Positions 9,109 through 17,933 are shown, counted from the first letter of the stretch. The stretch: 64,000 nt of DNA from Treponema sp. C6A8 (GCF_000619925.1 NZ_JHVB01000001.1:558001-622000), one strand, 5' to 3'. Program-made: numbers and translations. The notes: generated by a model not told the origin, from the sequence alone.

Positions 9109-9590
9109 TATACTGCTCCTCCATTTTTTTGAAGAAGTGGCGATGCAAGGACTTCTCCCATAAGATGGGCAAAGAAACTATCGTTAAGAAGATTTCCAAT
9201 ATCCACAAAGGGTTGATTTCTAAGCACAAAAATAATAAGGCATACGATTGCAAAACCTTCTGCAAGGCCGAACAAAAGTCCAAGGCCTCGGTCAAGGCTT
9301 TTTAATAGTGTAACCTGGAAGATTTTCTGTAAAATCATTTCGCAGATTTTTACAAGAAGAAAAACCGTAACAAAAACAATTAAAAAACCAAGGATATTGC
9401 AGGCAATAGGACTGTTGATTTTTGTAAGAAGAGCCGCAGCAACTTTTTTATAGAAGAAGGCGCCAGCTATAATTCCAAGTACCCAGGCAGCTTTTCCAAA
9501 AACTTCAGCCAGAAAGCCCTTACAGAAGGCAACAAGCCCGAAAATCACAATCAAAATGCAGAAAAAATAATCAACCGGCACAAATGTCAT
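9108..9590 (-). CDS. cvpA: CvpA family inner-membrane protein
   Basis: A 160-residue hydrophobic protein with four predicted membrane segments, the usual size and shape of the CvpA family, which is linked in other bacteria to colicin V export and envelope stress. Segments lie near residues 5-25, 28-48, 65-90 and 105-125. It overlaps murG by 4 bases (ATGA) and the clamp-loader gene by 1 base, so it is translated within the murG operon. The role in spirochaetes is not established. Confidence 0.8.
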   Translation of the reverse strand: MTFVPVDYFFCILIVIFGLVAFCKGFLAEVFGKAAWVLGIIAGAFFYKKVAAALLTKINSPIACNILGFLIVFVTVFLLVKICEMILQKIFQVTLLKSLDRGLGLLFGLAEGFAIVCLIIFVLRNQPFVDIGNLLNDSFFAHLMGEVLASPLLQKNGGAV

Positions 9591-10744
9591 TTTGTTTCCT
9601 CATATATAATTTCGGCAATTTTCTGCGCAGGCTTTTGCTTTCCGCAAAGTTTTTTCAATTCTTCTTCAAAACCCTGGCGGACAGACTGATCCAGCATTTT
9701 TGTAAGTTCTGTCTTCATATTTTCAGAAGTCGCGTCATCTCCAATCAAAACAAGGGCAGAATGATTTTCTTCAAAGAATTTTGCGTTGTCTACCTGGTCA
9801 CCACGGGTTCCACTTCCGCACAAAGGAATCAAGAGCATCGGCTTATATAAAACGGCCGCTTCCCAGATTGAATTGGCGCCGGCGCGGGAAAGAACTACGT
9901 CCGCTGCCGCTACCACATCAGGCATTTCCTGATAGATAAACTGATAAGGCTTGTAAGAGTCGCCGTATTTTTCTTTAAGCTCCCCTTCCCGGTTCTGGTC
10001 ATTATTCAAAAGACCTGTCTGATGAACCACGGTAAAGCGTTCGCAAAGCCAGTCCAAATTGTCAAATACAAGATTATTTATCTGGCGGGCTCCGGAAGAG
10101 CCTCCCAAAACCAGAAGAAGAGGCTTAGCGCTTGACTGGATGCCTAAAAATCGCCTGCCCTGCAGGCCATCAGCTTTATAAAATACCGGGCGAACAGGGT
10201 TTCCGCTTACGATTACCCGCTCTTTATCAGCATCAGAAAGTCTGTTTTTGGTCTCTTCATAAGAAACAAACATCTTTTTTGCAGATTTGAAGTTTATTCT
10301 GTTGGCAAGACCCAGAGTAAAATCACATTCGTGAGTATAAACCGGAATGTGCAGGAGACGCGCTGCAATGCAAGGAGGCACGCTTACAAATCCACCCTTA
10401 GAAAAAAGCACGCAGGGACGGTTCTTTTTAAGAATAAAATATGCCGAAACAAAGCCCGCAAAAATCCTGAATAAATCAGAAAAGTTTTTAAGTGAAAAAT
10501 AACGGCGCAGTTTGCCCGAAGGAATGCCGTAAAACTTTTCTACAGAAGGCTTTCCGCCCTCTCCTACAGCTGACTGCACAATTTTTTTGTCCATTCCCTT
10601 AGAACAGCCAAGCCAGATTATAGAAAGCTCTTTTTGATTATTTTCCGCAATTTTTTTTATTTCATCGGCAACAGCAAGCCCCGGGTAAATATGTCCGCCG
10701 GTTCCGCCGCCAGTAAAAGCCACAAGATTTTTATTCAATTTCAT
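9587..10744 (-). CDS. murG: MurG: UDP-GlcNAc:lipid I N-acetylglucosaminyltransferase
   Basis: Adds GlcNAc to lipid I to make lipid II for peptidoglycan, on the cytoplasmic face of the membrane. The 385 residues carry the N-terminal loop GGTGGHIYPGLAVADEI, the FSKGGFVSVP motif and the C-terminal donor-binding part with GGSSGARQIN and SRAGANSIWE. It is the first gene of the leftward operon murG-cvpA-holB-atoS-atoC, with its ATG in an AT-rich region. The order is the one I recall for Treponema pallidum. Confidence 0.95.
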   Translation of the reverse strand: MKLNKNLVAFTGGGTGGHIYPGLAVADEIKKIAENNQKELSIIWLGCSKGMDKKIVQSAVGEGGKPSVEKFYGIPSGKLRRYFSLKNFSDLFRIFAGFVSAYFILKKNRPCVLFSKGGFVSVPPCIAARLLHIPVYTHECDFTLGLANRINFKSAKKMFVSYEETKNRLSDADKERVIVSGNPVRPVFYKADGLQGRRFLGIQSSAKPLLLVLGGSSGARQINNLVFDNLDWLCERFTVVHQTGLLNNDQNREGELKEKYGDSYKPYQFIYQEMPDVVAAADVVLSRAGANSIWEAAVLYKPMLLIPLCGSGTRGDQVDNAKFFEENHSALVLIGDDATSENMKTELTKMLDQSVRQGFEEELKKLCGKQKPAQKIAEIIYEETK

Positions 10745-10808
10745 ACAATATATATTACATTTTATTTTTGAAAATCTAAAGTACCATATTATAATAAAAA
10801 AATAGGAA

Positions 10809-10858
10809 AAATTTAAGAAATATCTTAAATTTAATATTTACAAATCTTAAGATATAAT
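10809..10858 (+). promoter_or_regulatory. Two palindromes and a TATAAT box before a small conserved-looking gene
   Basis: AAATTTAAGA / TCTTAAATTT (10809-10832) and ATCTTAAGAT (10844-10853) share the word TCTTAA. A TATAAT sits at 10853-10858, about 60 bases before the ATG at 10918. This could be an operator pair over a promoter; the -35 is not convincing. Confidence 0.4.
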
Positions 10859-10917
10859 TTATTATAACATGCGGTTATTAGTATAACAAAAAGATATTAT
10901 ATAAAAGGGGGCAGTCT

Positions 10918-11151
10918 ATGACAAAAGAAAAACTTGTATGTGAATCAATCGATAAGGCTCTGGCACAGTGCTTTAATCCAGAAGTATCTAGCGAAGAGTA
11001 CAACAAGTATCTTTTTAAGATTGAAGGCAAATTTGTAGATCTGGTAAAGAAAAACAAAATGTCTTACAACGAATTTGCCCAGACCGATGATATTCTTATA
11101 CGCATGAAGAATAAAAAGGTCGAAAGACTCGCAAGATTAGCTTCGAAATAA
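10918..11151 (+). CDS. Small hypothetical protein, 77 residues
   Basis: I do not recognise the family. It is soluble, charged and probably helical, with a Lys/Arg-rich C-terminus (MKNKKVERLARLASK). The start is supported by AAAGGGGG 7 bases before the ATG and by an upstream promoter-like region. It is transcribed alone, away from murG on the left and facing the TRAP operon on the right. No nucleic-acid-binding motif is certain. Confidence 0.65.
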   Translation: MTKEKLVCESIDKALAQCFNPEVSSEEYNKYLFKIEGKFVDLVKKNKMSYNEFAQTDDILIRMKNKKVERLARLASK

Positions 11152-11211
11152 ACCTTATCTCACTTATCTAAAACCTTTCAATCCTCTTTTTTAAACTCAC
11201 TGATATATTAT

Positions 11212-13248
11212 TTATTTTTTACTATTTCTTCTGCGAATAAACTGAACGCAAATCAAAAGGACAATCATCAGCATTCCAACCAGGTCTGTAAAAGAATGAG
11301 ATTCTATACAGAGTAAGCCTGCAAACATAAAGCAAAGACGCTCAAGAGCTGACATTGTTTTCTTTACAGATTTTGAAACCTTAAGATTGTTAAAGAAGCC
11401 TGTTTTTGTAAAAGCATAGCCTTCAAGGGCAACACTCAAAGCAAACATTCCAACAATTGCAGTAAGGGCAATTCTAAGAATTGAAAGAGTATCAGCGCCA
11501 ATCATAAGCATTGCAGGATTGTAGATGAACATATAAGGAACGATAAAGGCTCCGATTGCAAGCTTTGTAGCATTTACCGCGGTACGCATAGGCTTGGCCT
11601 TGGCTATGGCCGCTCCCGCAATTGCCGCAAGGGCTACAGGAGGCGTAACATCAGCGATGATACCAAAGTAGAAGGCAAACATATGAGCAGGCAAAAGCTG
11701 TTCAGGAGTTGGAGCGCTGCCACCGTAAAGACAGTGAACGATTGCAGTTGCAGTAATAGTTGAAGTAATCAGATAGTTTGCAGTTGTTGGGGCACCCATA
11801 CCAAGGATGATTGAAGAAATCATTGTAAGAAGAAGAGTGATGAAAAGCTTTCCGTGAGCAAGGGCAACAAGGCCGGCACCAAGCTTGAGTCCGAGTCCTG
11901 TAAGTGTTACAACACCAATGATGATTCCAGCCATACCACAGGCAATTGCTACACTGATAATACCTCTGGCAGCGGCGCAAAGAACGTCAATAAAGTCATG
12001 CAGAGTAAAGCGTGGTTTGGTTCCTTTAGCAACATCAACAAAAGAAGCAACAATTGCAATTATGATAATAGAAAGAATTCCCATAAGAGCCGAATAAGTT
12101 GCTGTTTTTCCAGAACAAAGGAAGAAAATGATTACCAGAAGAGGCAAAATCATATATCCGCGGGTCAGGAACAAAGGAAGGAATCTTGGGATTTCGTTCT
12201 TTGGAAGGCCTTTTAAGCCGCGTTTATGAGCTTCAAGATGAACCATGATGAAGATTCCGGCAAAATATAGCATGGCAGGAATAATGGCAGCCTTTACAAC
12301 TGTGATGTAAGGTACCCCTACACTTTCTGCCATAAGGAAGGCGGCGGCTCCCATGATAGGAGGCATAAGCTGACCGCCAGTTGAAGCAGCAGCTTCTACA
12401 GCGCCTGCAAATTCTCCGCGGTAGCCAAGTTTTTTCATCATAGGGATTGTAAATGAACCAGAGCCTACAGTATTTGAAACAGAACTTCCGGAAACAGTTC
12501 CCAGCAAGGCAGAAGAAAGAACTGCTACTTTTGCAGGACCACCACTTGCGCTGCCCGCAATTGCGTTACAGGCATCAATAAAGAACTGACCGATTCCTGT
12601 TTTTTCCAGGAAGGCGCCAAAAAGAATAAAGAGGAAAATAAAGGTAGAACAAGCCCCGATTGGAGTTCCAATAATTCCTTCTGTTGTGTAGTAAAGATGG
12701 CTTACAACGCGAGGAAGTTTGTAGCCTCGGTGATTCAAAAATCCCGGAAGATACTTTCCAATAAAAGCGTAAAGGATGAAACAGCCGGCAATAATCATAA
12801 TAGGAAGACCTACGATTCGGCGGCAGCTTTCAAAAAGGATAATGATACCGATAGCGCCAATTACAATATCAAGCGGTGTATATGCGCCGGCTCTGCGGAC
12901 AATCTGTTCAAAATTGATGATGTAGTAGCACCAGCAGCCAGCCCCCATAAAGGCAAGTAGTATGTCATACCATGGAAGAGTATTTTTTACCATTTTTTTA
13001 GAGGCCGGGAAAAGCAAAAATGCAAGGAACTGAACAAAGGCCAGGTGGGAGGCACGTACAATCTGAGTAGGAATTGTTCCCTTTAAAGTTGCTATAAGCT
13101 GGAATCCACAGAAGACAATGGAAATAAGAACCGTGATGTACTGTCGCCAGCACTTATGTTCACGGTAAGCCTGCTCCCTGTCGAGATTCTTCATAAGTTT
13201 TTTCATTTCGTCTTCGTTGGTCGTCGGAAGCAAATTCTCAATATCCAT
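11212..13248 (-). CDS. TRAP transporter fused permease (DctQM type, TAXI system)
   Basis: Integral membrane permease of 678 residues, long enough to contain both the small 4-helix and the large 12-helix TRAP subunits in one chain. After a charged N-terminus, hydrophobic segments run from about residue 40 to the end. The central GGPAKVAVLSSALLGTVSGS and GGQLMPPIMGAAAF stretches are hallmark TRAP/DctM motifs. It would import an organic acid using a Na+ or H+ gradient with the binding protein encoded two genes upstream. The start overlaps the DUF1850 gene by 11 bases. Confidence 0.92.
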   Translation of the reverse strand: MDIENLLPTTNEDEMKKLMKNLDREQAYREHKCWRQYITVLISIVFCGFQLIATLKGTIPTQIVRASHLAFVQFLAFLLFPASKKMVKNTLPWYDILLAFMGAGCWCYYIINFEQIVRRAGAYTPLDIVIGAIGIIILFESCRRIVGLPIMIIAGCFILYAFIGKYLPGFLNHRGYKLPRVVSHLYYTTEGIIGTPIGACSTFIFLFILFGAFLEKTGIGQFFIDACNAIAGSASGGPAKVAVLSSALLGTVSGSSVSNTVGSGSFTIPMMKKLGYRGEFAGAVEAAASTGGQLMPPIMGAAAFLMAESVGVPYITVVKAAIIPAMLYFAGIFIMVHLEAHKRGLKGLPKNEIPRFLPLFLTRGYMILPLLVIIFFLCSGKTATYSALMGILSIIIIAIVASFVDVAKGTKPRFTLHDFIDVLCAAARGIISVAIACGMAGIIIGVVTLTGLGLKLGAGLVALAHGKLFITLLLTMISSIILGMGAPTTANYLITSTITATAIVHCLYGGSAPTPEQLLPAHMFAFYFGIIADVTPPVALAAIAGAAIAKAKPMRTAVNATKLAIGAFIVPYMFIYNPAMLMIGADTLSILRIALTAIVGMFALSVALEGYAFTKTGFFNNLKVSKSVKKTMSALERLCFMFAGLLCIESHSFTDLVGMLMIVLLICVQFIRRRNSKK

Positions 13249-13744
13249 CTATAGGACTCCTTGTGGAAATAATTTTTAAAATTGAAAGCCTTTTTACTTC
13301 AAAAACAAGGCTTGTCTGAGGTTCAAAAAAATCCTTCAAAAAGAATTCAGTATCGCCAACTGTCACAGAATGCTCTGCAATCACGCCCACTGCCATTACA
13401 AGACTGGGAAGTTTTCTGCCCAGGTTTTCTATAATATATCCATCTTCTGTAACGAAGAATTCTGCGCCCTCACTTTCATAAGGCTCAGGAATCCCGGCTC
13501 CGTAAGAAACAAAGCGGGTTTTATAAAGCTCAAGCTCCCCAGAATCAAGGATGCGGTAAAAATCATGTACCCGGCCTTTGTTTACGGAATGGGTGTAATT
13601 TACAGAAAAGCCGTCTTTCACAGCCTTTACAGTATAAATTCTTTCTGAATGATTCTTTCGGTTTGAAATTGACAGTGCCCTTACCACCGGCAGATTTACT
13701 GCCAGAAGAATAAGGGGCACTGTAAAAAACAAAAGTTTTTTCAT
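13238..13744 (-). CDS. DUF1850-type protein of the TRAP operon
   Basis: A 168-residue protein with an N-terminal hydrophobic segment (residues ~3-22) followed by an exported beta-rich domain. YTHSVNKGRVHDFYRI and the later YGAGIPEPYE fit the DUF1850 family, which is commonly encoded beside TAXI-type TRAP transporters. It lies between the binding-protein and permease genes and overlaps the permease start, so it probably works with the transporter. Its biochemical role is unknown. Confidence 0.75.
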   Translation of the reverse strand: MKKLLFFTVPLILLAVNLPVVRALSISNRKNHSERIYTVKAVKDGFSVNYTHSVNKGRVHDFYRILDSGELELYKTRFVSYGAGIPEPYESEGAEFFVTEDGYIIENLGRKLPSLVMAVGVIAEHSVTVGDTEFFLKDFFEPQTSLVFEVKRLSILKIISTRSPIDGY

Positions 13745-13759
13745 ATAAGGGATTTACCC

Positions 13760-14707
13760 TTAGTTCAAAACGCCGATTTCTTTAAAGTATTTTGCAGCAC
13801 CAGGATGGAATGGAACTGAAATTCCAGTTACTGCAGAAGCTGCTGTAACTTCCTTTCCTTTTGCGTGCGCAGCGCCAAGCTCATCAAGGTTTTCAAAAAG
13901 AGCCTTAGTCATGGCATAAACAGTGTTTTCATCAAGATTTGCATTTACAGCAAGAGTTGCCTTGATTGCAAGAGCCTGAACATCAACATCAGTTCCCTTG
14001 TAAGTTCCAGCAGGAATTACAGTTTTTGTATAGAAACCATATTTAGCGCAGATAGCGTCTGCTTTTTCATTACTTACAGGAATAAGAACAAGACCAGCTG
14101 TGAAAGCAAGTTCCTGCAAAGCAGAGTTAGGAACACCGGCAGTTACAAAACAAGCATCCAGAGTTCCGTTCTGAAGACCTTCTGCAGATTCCTTAAATGA
14201 AAGGTTGTTCTTTTTGATTTCAGAGAAAGAAATTCCATGAGCGTCAAGAATCTGTTTTGCGTTGAATTCAACACCAGAGCCAGCATCACCTACAGATACA
14301 CGTTTTCCGCGCAAATCATCAATAGAATCAATTCCGCTGGCAGCAGAAGCAGCAATCTGAACAACTTCAGGATACAAAGTACCAATTGAAGCAAGATTTG
14401 CAAGTTTGTTGCCTTCAAACATGTCAGTTCCGTTGTATGCGTAGTCCATTACGTCATTCTGAACTGTTGCAAATTCAGCATCACCTTTAGAAATAAGGCG
14501 AAGGTTTTCAGCAGATGCACCGGTAGCCTGAGCAGTTACATTCATGTTTTCAATTTTTGTGTTCCAGATGTTGGCAATAGCGCCGCCAAAAGGATAGTAT
14601 GTACCTGAAGTACCACCAGTAGCAAGAATGTAATTCTTTTTTTCATTACAACCAGAAAGGGCAATCAATCCTGCCAGAACGGCAGCAAGAACAGAAAGTT
14701 TTTTCAT
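13760..14707 (-). CDS. TAXI family TRAP solute-binding lipoprotein
   Basis: Captures the substrate outside the inner membrane and delivers it to the fused permease. The 315 residues start with a lipoprotein signal peptide ending in lipobox LSGC near residue 20. ATGGTSGTYYPFGGAIANIWN is the TAXI family signature, followed by the typical ATGASAENLRLI and GSGVEFNAKQIL segments. It is the first gene of the leftward three-gene operon, with AGAGG before the start. The substrate cannot be read from sequence; glutamate and 2-oxoacids are known for relatives. Confidence 0.9.
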   Translation of the reverse strand: MKKLSVLAAVLAGLIALSGCNEKKNYILATGGTSGTYYPFGGAIANIWNTKIENMNVTAQATGASAENLRLISKGDAEFATVQNDVMDYAYNGTDMFEGNKLANLASIGTLYPEVVQIAASAASGIDSIDDLRGKRVSVGDAGSGVEFNAKQILDAHGISFSEIKKNNLSFKESAEGLQNGTLDACFVTAGVPNSALQELAFTAGLVLIPVSNEKADAICAKYGFYTKTVIPAGTYKGTDVDVQALAIKATLAVNANLDENTVYAMTKALFENLDELGAAHAKGKEVTAASAVTGISVPFHPGAAKYFKEIGVLN

Positions 14708-14813
14708 GTAGGACCTCTTTTTTTAATCTCTGGAAACACATTATATAATATAATTTTTTTTGTTTCTATTATTCTATGTTATAATTTGACAGGAGAAAAA
14801 TTTAAAATAAAAG

Positions 14814-14936
14814 TGCCGGGCAACACTGTAAAAGTCTCCATGTAAGAGTCCGTAACTTACCAGCTAACACTGTGTAAGTTACCAGGTAATACTGTATAAA
14901 TAAAAAAGACTTCTGATTACTCAGAAGTCTTTTTTA
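14814..14936. terminator. AACACTGT repeats, hairpin and bidirectional terminator
   Basis: AACACTGT or TAATACTGT-like words occur three times (near 14822, 14865, 14888). GTAACTTAC (14852-14860) pairs with GTAAGTTAC (14874-14882). Bases 14902-14935 form AAAAAAGACTTCTG / CAGAAGTCTTTTTT, a strong terminator for the leftward ankyrin gene that also works on the other strand. Confidence 0.75.
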
Positions 14937-14939
14937 TAA

Positions 14940-15851
14940 TTATTCCTTATGGAAAGGTTTTAGTATTTCTGCAATCTTTTCTTTTTTGAAAAGTGTTGCG
15001 TACTGGTAGGCACTCATACCCATGCTGTCCTTTACGTCCGGGTCACTGCCGTTTTCTACAAGAAGTTTACAGATTTTTACACGGTCTGCACCAACGGCAA
15101 GGACAAGATTTGACTGACCTTCCTTGCTGATTGTGTTCAAATCGGCACCTTTTTTGATAAGGTATTCTGTAAGTTTTTCGTTACCTCGCCATACAGCATC
15201 CATAACTGCAGTGTAACCGCGGTCTGTAGAAGATGCGTTAATGTCTGCGCCAAGATTAATGAGACGCTCTGCAAAAGGTTCATTGTCATTACGGATTGCA
15301 ATGTTCAAAAGAGGAGTTCCAAGATCATCGCGGGCATTAACGTCAATTCCTGCCGCAATAAAGTCTTCAAAAATTTCTTCCTTGTCCTTTGCAATATAAG
15401 TTGCGCAGCAGTCTGCTGTAAAAGGAATACCGCGGTCAAGCAGTTTGTTGATTGCAATACGCTTTTTAGTCTTCTGTGCAAAATCTTCAAAATGAGTTTT
15501 TGTATATTTTGCAACTTCAGCCGCATCCTTTACTTTCTTTACAAATTCGTCTTTGTAAATTGAATTATTATAAACAAAATCAGAATCTGTATAGACTTCA
15601 ACCTTTTCTGCGCATAGATTACCGGCAACAGTTCCCACAATAAATGCCTGTTCGCCGCTTAAATCTTTATTGCCGCCTTTGTAAATAAAGCAGGCAGCAA
15701 TCTCTTTGTAATCACTTTTTAATTTCTGTAAATTTTCAATGCTGTAGCCAGGATTTAAGAATACAAAATCCTCGTCACACTCTCTAAGCACTGAACCAAG
15801 CTCATCAAAACTGTCTGTCGAATCAGAAATCAATAACCACTTCATATTCAT
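14940..15851 (-). CDS. Ankyrin-repeat protein
   Basis: A 303-residue protein. Residues ~1-120 form an unrecognised alpha/beta domain; residues ~135-300 contain about five ankyrin repeats, with consensus pieces GTPLLNIAIRND, GADINASS, GYTAVMDAVWRGN, GADLNTIS and GSDPDVKD. Such repeats mediate protein-protein binding. There is no signal peptide. Monocistronic, with its own terminator. It is the last chromosomal gene before the tRNA used by the prophage, and I see no sign that it belongs to the prophage. Confidence 0.85.
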   Translation of the reverse strand: MNMKWLLISDSTDSFDELGSVLRECDEDFVFLNPGYSIENLQKLKSDYKEIAACFIYKGGNKDLSGEQAFIVGTVAGNLCAEKVEVYTDSDFVYNNSIYKDEFVKKVKDAAEVAKYTKTHFEDFAQKTKKRIAINKLLDRGIPFTADCCATYIAKDKEEIFEDFIAAGIDVNARDDLGTPLLNIAIRNDNEPFAERLINLGADINASSTDRGYTAVMDAVWRGNEKLTEYLIKKGADLNTISKEGQSNLVLAVGADRVKICKLLVENGSDPDVKDSMGMSAYQYATLFKKEKIAEILKPFHKE

Positions 15852-15973
15852 TAATTGTAATGGTGGTCTGTGATTTTTTCAAATGAATTATTTAAAATAA
15901 TATTAATATTTGTTATTTTTGTAAAAAATTACAAAATATTTTTAAAAATATTTAAAAATAGCCTTTTGACCTA

Positions 15974-16002
15974 TTGACGCAAATCATCGTTTTGTATAAT
16001 AT
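15974..16002 (+). promoter_or_regulatory. Promoter of tRNA-Phe
   Basis: TTGACG at 15974-15979 and an overlapping TATAAT/TAATAT at 15995-16002 (spacing 15 to 17) lie just upstream of the tRNA. The 120 bases before this are AT-rich and otherwise featureless. Confidence 0.65.
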
Positions 16003-16015
16003 ATAAAACATCAAC

Positions 16016-16088
16016 GCCGCAGTAGCTCAGTTGGTAGAGCGCCGGACTGAAAATCCGTATGTCGTTGGTTCGATTCCAACCTGTGGCA
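16016..16088 (+). tRNA. tRNA-Phe (GAA)
   Basis: A 73-base cloverleaf: acceptor stem GCCGCAG / CTGTGGC with discriminator A, D-stem GCTC/GAGC, anticodon loop CTGAAAA with anticodon GAA, T-arm GTTGG-TTCGATT-CCAAC. CCA is not encoded. The 27-43 pair is C-T, a mismatch at the outer end of the anticodon stem. Its 3' part is the attachment site of the prophage. Confidence 0.95.
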
Positions 16089-16090
16089 CG
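16047..16090 (+). other. attL: 3' part of tRNA-Phe
   Basis: Starts in the anticodon loop (CTGAAAATCC...) and ends CTGTGGCACG. Differs from attR only at the two bases that form T-stem pair 52-62: G and C here, A and T at attR. Confidence 0.9.
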
Positions 16091-16091
16091 C

Positions 16092-16123
16092 AAAGCTTCT
16101 GGTCATCCAGAAGCTTTTTTTTT
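16092..16123 (+). terminator. Terminator after tRNA-Phe (left junction)
   Basis: AAAGCTTCTGG / CCAGAAGCTTT with loop TCAT and a T run. It differs from the terminator after attR, so each junction carries its own terminator. Confidence 0.85.
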
Positions 16124-16234
16124 GTTTAAATATATATGTTATATAGATTTAGGCTGAAATAGTTTATATGAATTAATCTGCTGAAATAATACCTCTTTAT
16201 GATTAATTTGGATTGTTTCCCAGATGGATATTCA

Positions 16235-16262
16235 ATCGACACAAAAATCGACACAAGAATCG
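16235..16262 (+). repeat. Left-end ATCGACACAA repeats, candidate integrase arm sites
   Basis: Two tandem ATCGACACAA words and a further ATCG in 28 bases. The same pair occurs near the right end at 57864-57886 in the same orientation. Location 70 bases before the integrase and between att and int fits arm-type binding sites. Confidence 0.55.
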
Positions 16263-16331
16263 TAATGTGATTCTGATGGTCTTTTTGTGTGGTTACAAGT
16301 CATTAACGACTTTTTTATCCTGGGGGACTTT

Positions 16332-17834
16332 ATGAAACCATTTTATCTTACAAAGAATCCGCAAGGTTATTACCGCGCAGTTTTTTACAGTCAGGAAAAC
16401 GGCACTTTTTCCTGTTCGAAAAGTACGCACTCTAAGGACAAAACCGAAGCTCTTCTTATTGCTGCAGAATGGTACAAGAACGGAACTCCTGAAGGTTATA
16501 TTAACAGTCGTAAATCTCCCGATTCCAACAAGTCTAATTCCGGCTTAAATCTTTCAAACATTGTAAACCGTCTTACGCTTGAAGAAGCAACTCTTTTAAC
16601 TTCGCTCATTTCCCAGAAATTTGGTATTACTACAAGTCTCCCTCAAAATCCTGTAATTGTTTCAACTCCTGTCATTGTTCCGGCACAGACTGTTGCGCCG
16701 GGGGTTTCACCTACTCCTGTAGTGGCACCTGTTGCAGAAAGTGCTGAAACGCCTAAGAAGAAATTCATTGTTCACAAGAAAAACAAACTTGTTACATCTG
16801 GTATGATTCCGGAGGAAATGGCTCAAAAAGTTTATGAGCCACTGAATCCTGAATGCACTATGAATCTTTGTGAGTTCCTTCGTAATTTCTGGACACCTTC
16901 AAAGTCGGAGTATATTCAGAATAAGCGGGCTCATAAAAAGTCGATTGGTGACTATCACTGTAAGGAAATGGCAAACATGGTGAACCGTTACTGGCTGCCA
17001 TACTTTGGTGATGAGTTCACTGTTGGACAATTGACTGAACAGTACCTTGAAGATTTTCTTCAGGAACTTGCTGAGTTCCGTCATCTTAAAGGTGCGACTA
17101 TTAACCACGCCAGAACTTGTGGAGCAACGGCTCTTAAGTGGCTTAAGAATAAGGGACTCATCAGATCTAATCCTATGGCAAACGTTGAAGCATTCAGTAA
17201 ATCTGACTCTGTTCCTCGCGGTATTCCTGATGAAAAGGAAATCCGTGCGCTTTATGAACTGGACTGGGATTCTGAGGTTATGTACCTGGCATTTAATCTG
17301 TCTGCTTTCAGTGGTCTTCGCCCTGGTGAGATAAGCGGTCTTCAGCTTTGCGATATTGATGCCCAGAAGGATATTATTACTATCCGCCACAGCTGGCACA
17401 GAACAGGCTTCTTGAAATCTACAAAGACAAACCTTATCCGTAAGGTGCCGGTTGCACACAAGATTATTCTGCGTTTGATTAGTCTTGCAAAGTCTAGTCC
17501 GGTTGCTTCTGAAAACTCATTTGTATTCTGGTCTAAGGCTAATGACTATAAGCCTTTCCTTCCACAGTATTATGATGATGGTTTCTTTGAGGCTCTTCAC
17601 AGAATCGGCGTAAGCGAACAGGAACGACGAGAAAGAAACATTGACTTTTACAGTCTGCGTCACTTCTGTGCTACATACCTTGCAAATATGACTGATATGC
17701 GTAATGTTCAGGCTGTTCTTGGTCATACAACGCCAGCTATGACACAGCATTATGCAAACCATATGACTGATGAGCACTTTAATGCTATCCGTGAGATATT
17801 CGAACAGAGCCGTATTTCTATTATTGCGGCTTAA
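16332..17834 (+). CDS. int: Tyrosine recombinase / phage integrase
   Basis: Catalyses insertion at the tRNA-Phe 3' end and, with a directionality factor, excision. ATG at 16332 is preferred because GGGGGA lies 5 bases upstream; an in-frame GTG at 16287 has no such site. The 500 residues have an N-terminal arm-binding-like part with a Pro/Val-rich linker (~100-140), a SAM-like core-binding domain (~180-280) and the catalytic domain with Arg in GLRPGEI, H-x-x-R in SLRHFC, His in LGHTTPAMT and the nucleophile Tyr in HYANH. Adjacent to attL. Followed by a repeat array and a terminator-like hairpin. Confidence 0.95.
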   Translation: MKPFYLTKNPQGYYRAVFYSQENGTFSCSKSTHSKDKTEALLIAAEWYKNGTPEGYINSRKSPDSNKSNSGLNLSNIVNRLTLEEATLLTSLISQKFGITTSLPQNPVIVSTPVIVPAQTVAPGVSPTPVVAPVAESAETPKKKFIVHKKNKLVTSGMIPEEMAQKVYEPLNPECTMNLCEFLRNFWTPSKSEYIQNKRAHKKSIGDYHCKEMANMVNRYWLPYFGDEFTVGQLTEQYLEDFLQELAEFRHLKGATINHARTCGATALKWLKNKGLIRSNPMANVEAFSKSDSVPRGIPDEKEIRALYELDWDSEVMYLAFNLSAFSGLRPGEISGLQLCDIDAQKDIITIRHSWHRTGFLKSTKTNLIRKVPVAHKIILRLISLAKSSPVASENSFVFWSKANDYKPFLPQYYDDGFFEALHRIGVSEQERRERNIDFYSLRHFCATYLANMTDMRNVQAVLGHTTPAMTQHYANHMTDEHFNAIREIFEQSRISIIAA

Positions 17835-17836
17835 TG

Positions 17837-17913
17837 TCTCCCAAAGGTTAGTAAATATTTCCTAAAGGTTGGACTTTTTTTCCTAAAGGTTAGACTTTTT
17901 CTCCCAAAGGTTA
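17837..17913 (+). repeat. Four direct repeats with an exact 21-bp period, array 1
   Basis: Unit core YCCYAAAGGTTR, with starts at 17837, 17858, 17879 and 17900. An almost identical array, with the same period and unit order, lies at 27317-27393. Both precede the first gene of a structural module. The 21-bp period puts every copy on the same helix face, as expected for a transcription-factor array. Confidence 0.85.
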
Positions 17914-17933
17914 TCCTCGTTTGGCTTTAATAT

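Noticed and set aside
16287-16331. GTG start for the integrase
   Set aside because: No ribosome site, whereas GGGGGA lies properly before the ATG at 16332.
17837-17913. CRISPR array
   Set aside because: Units of about 12 bases at 21-bp steps with near-identical spacers, no cas gene, and a second copy at 27317; this is a binding-site array.
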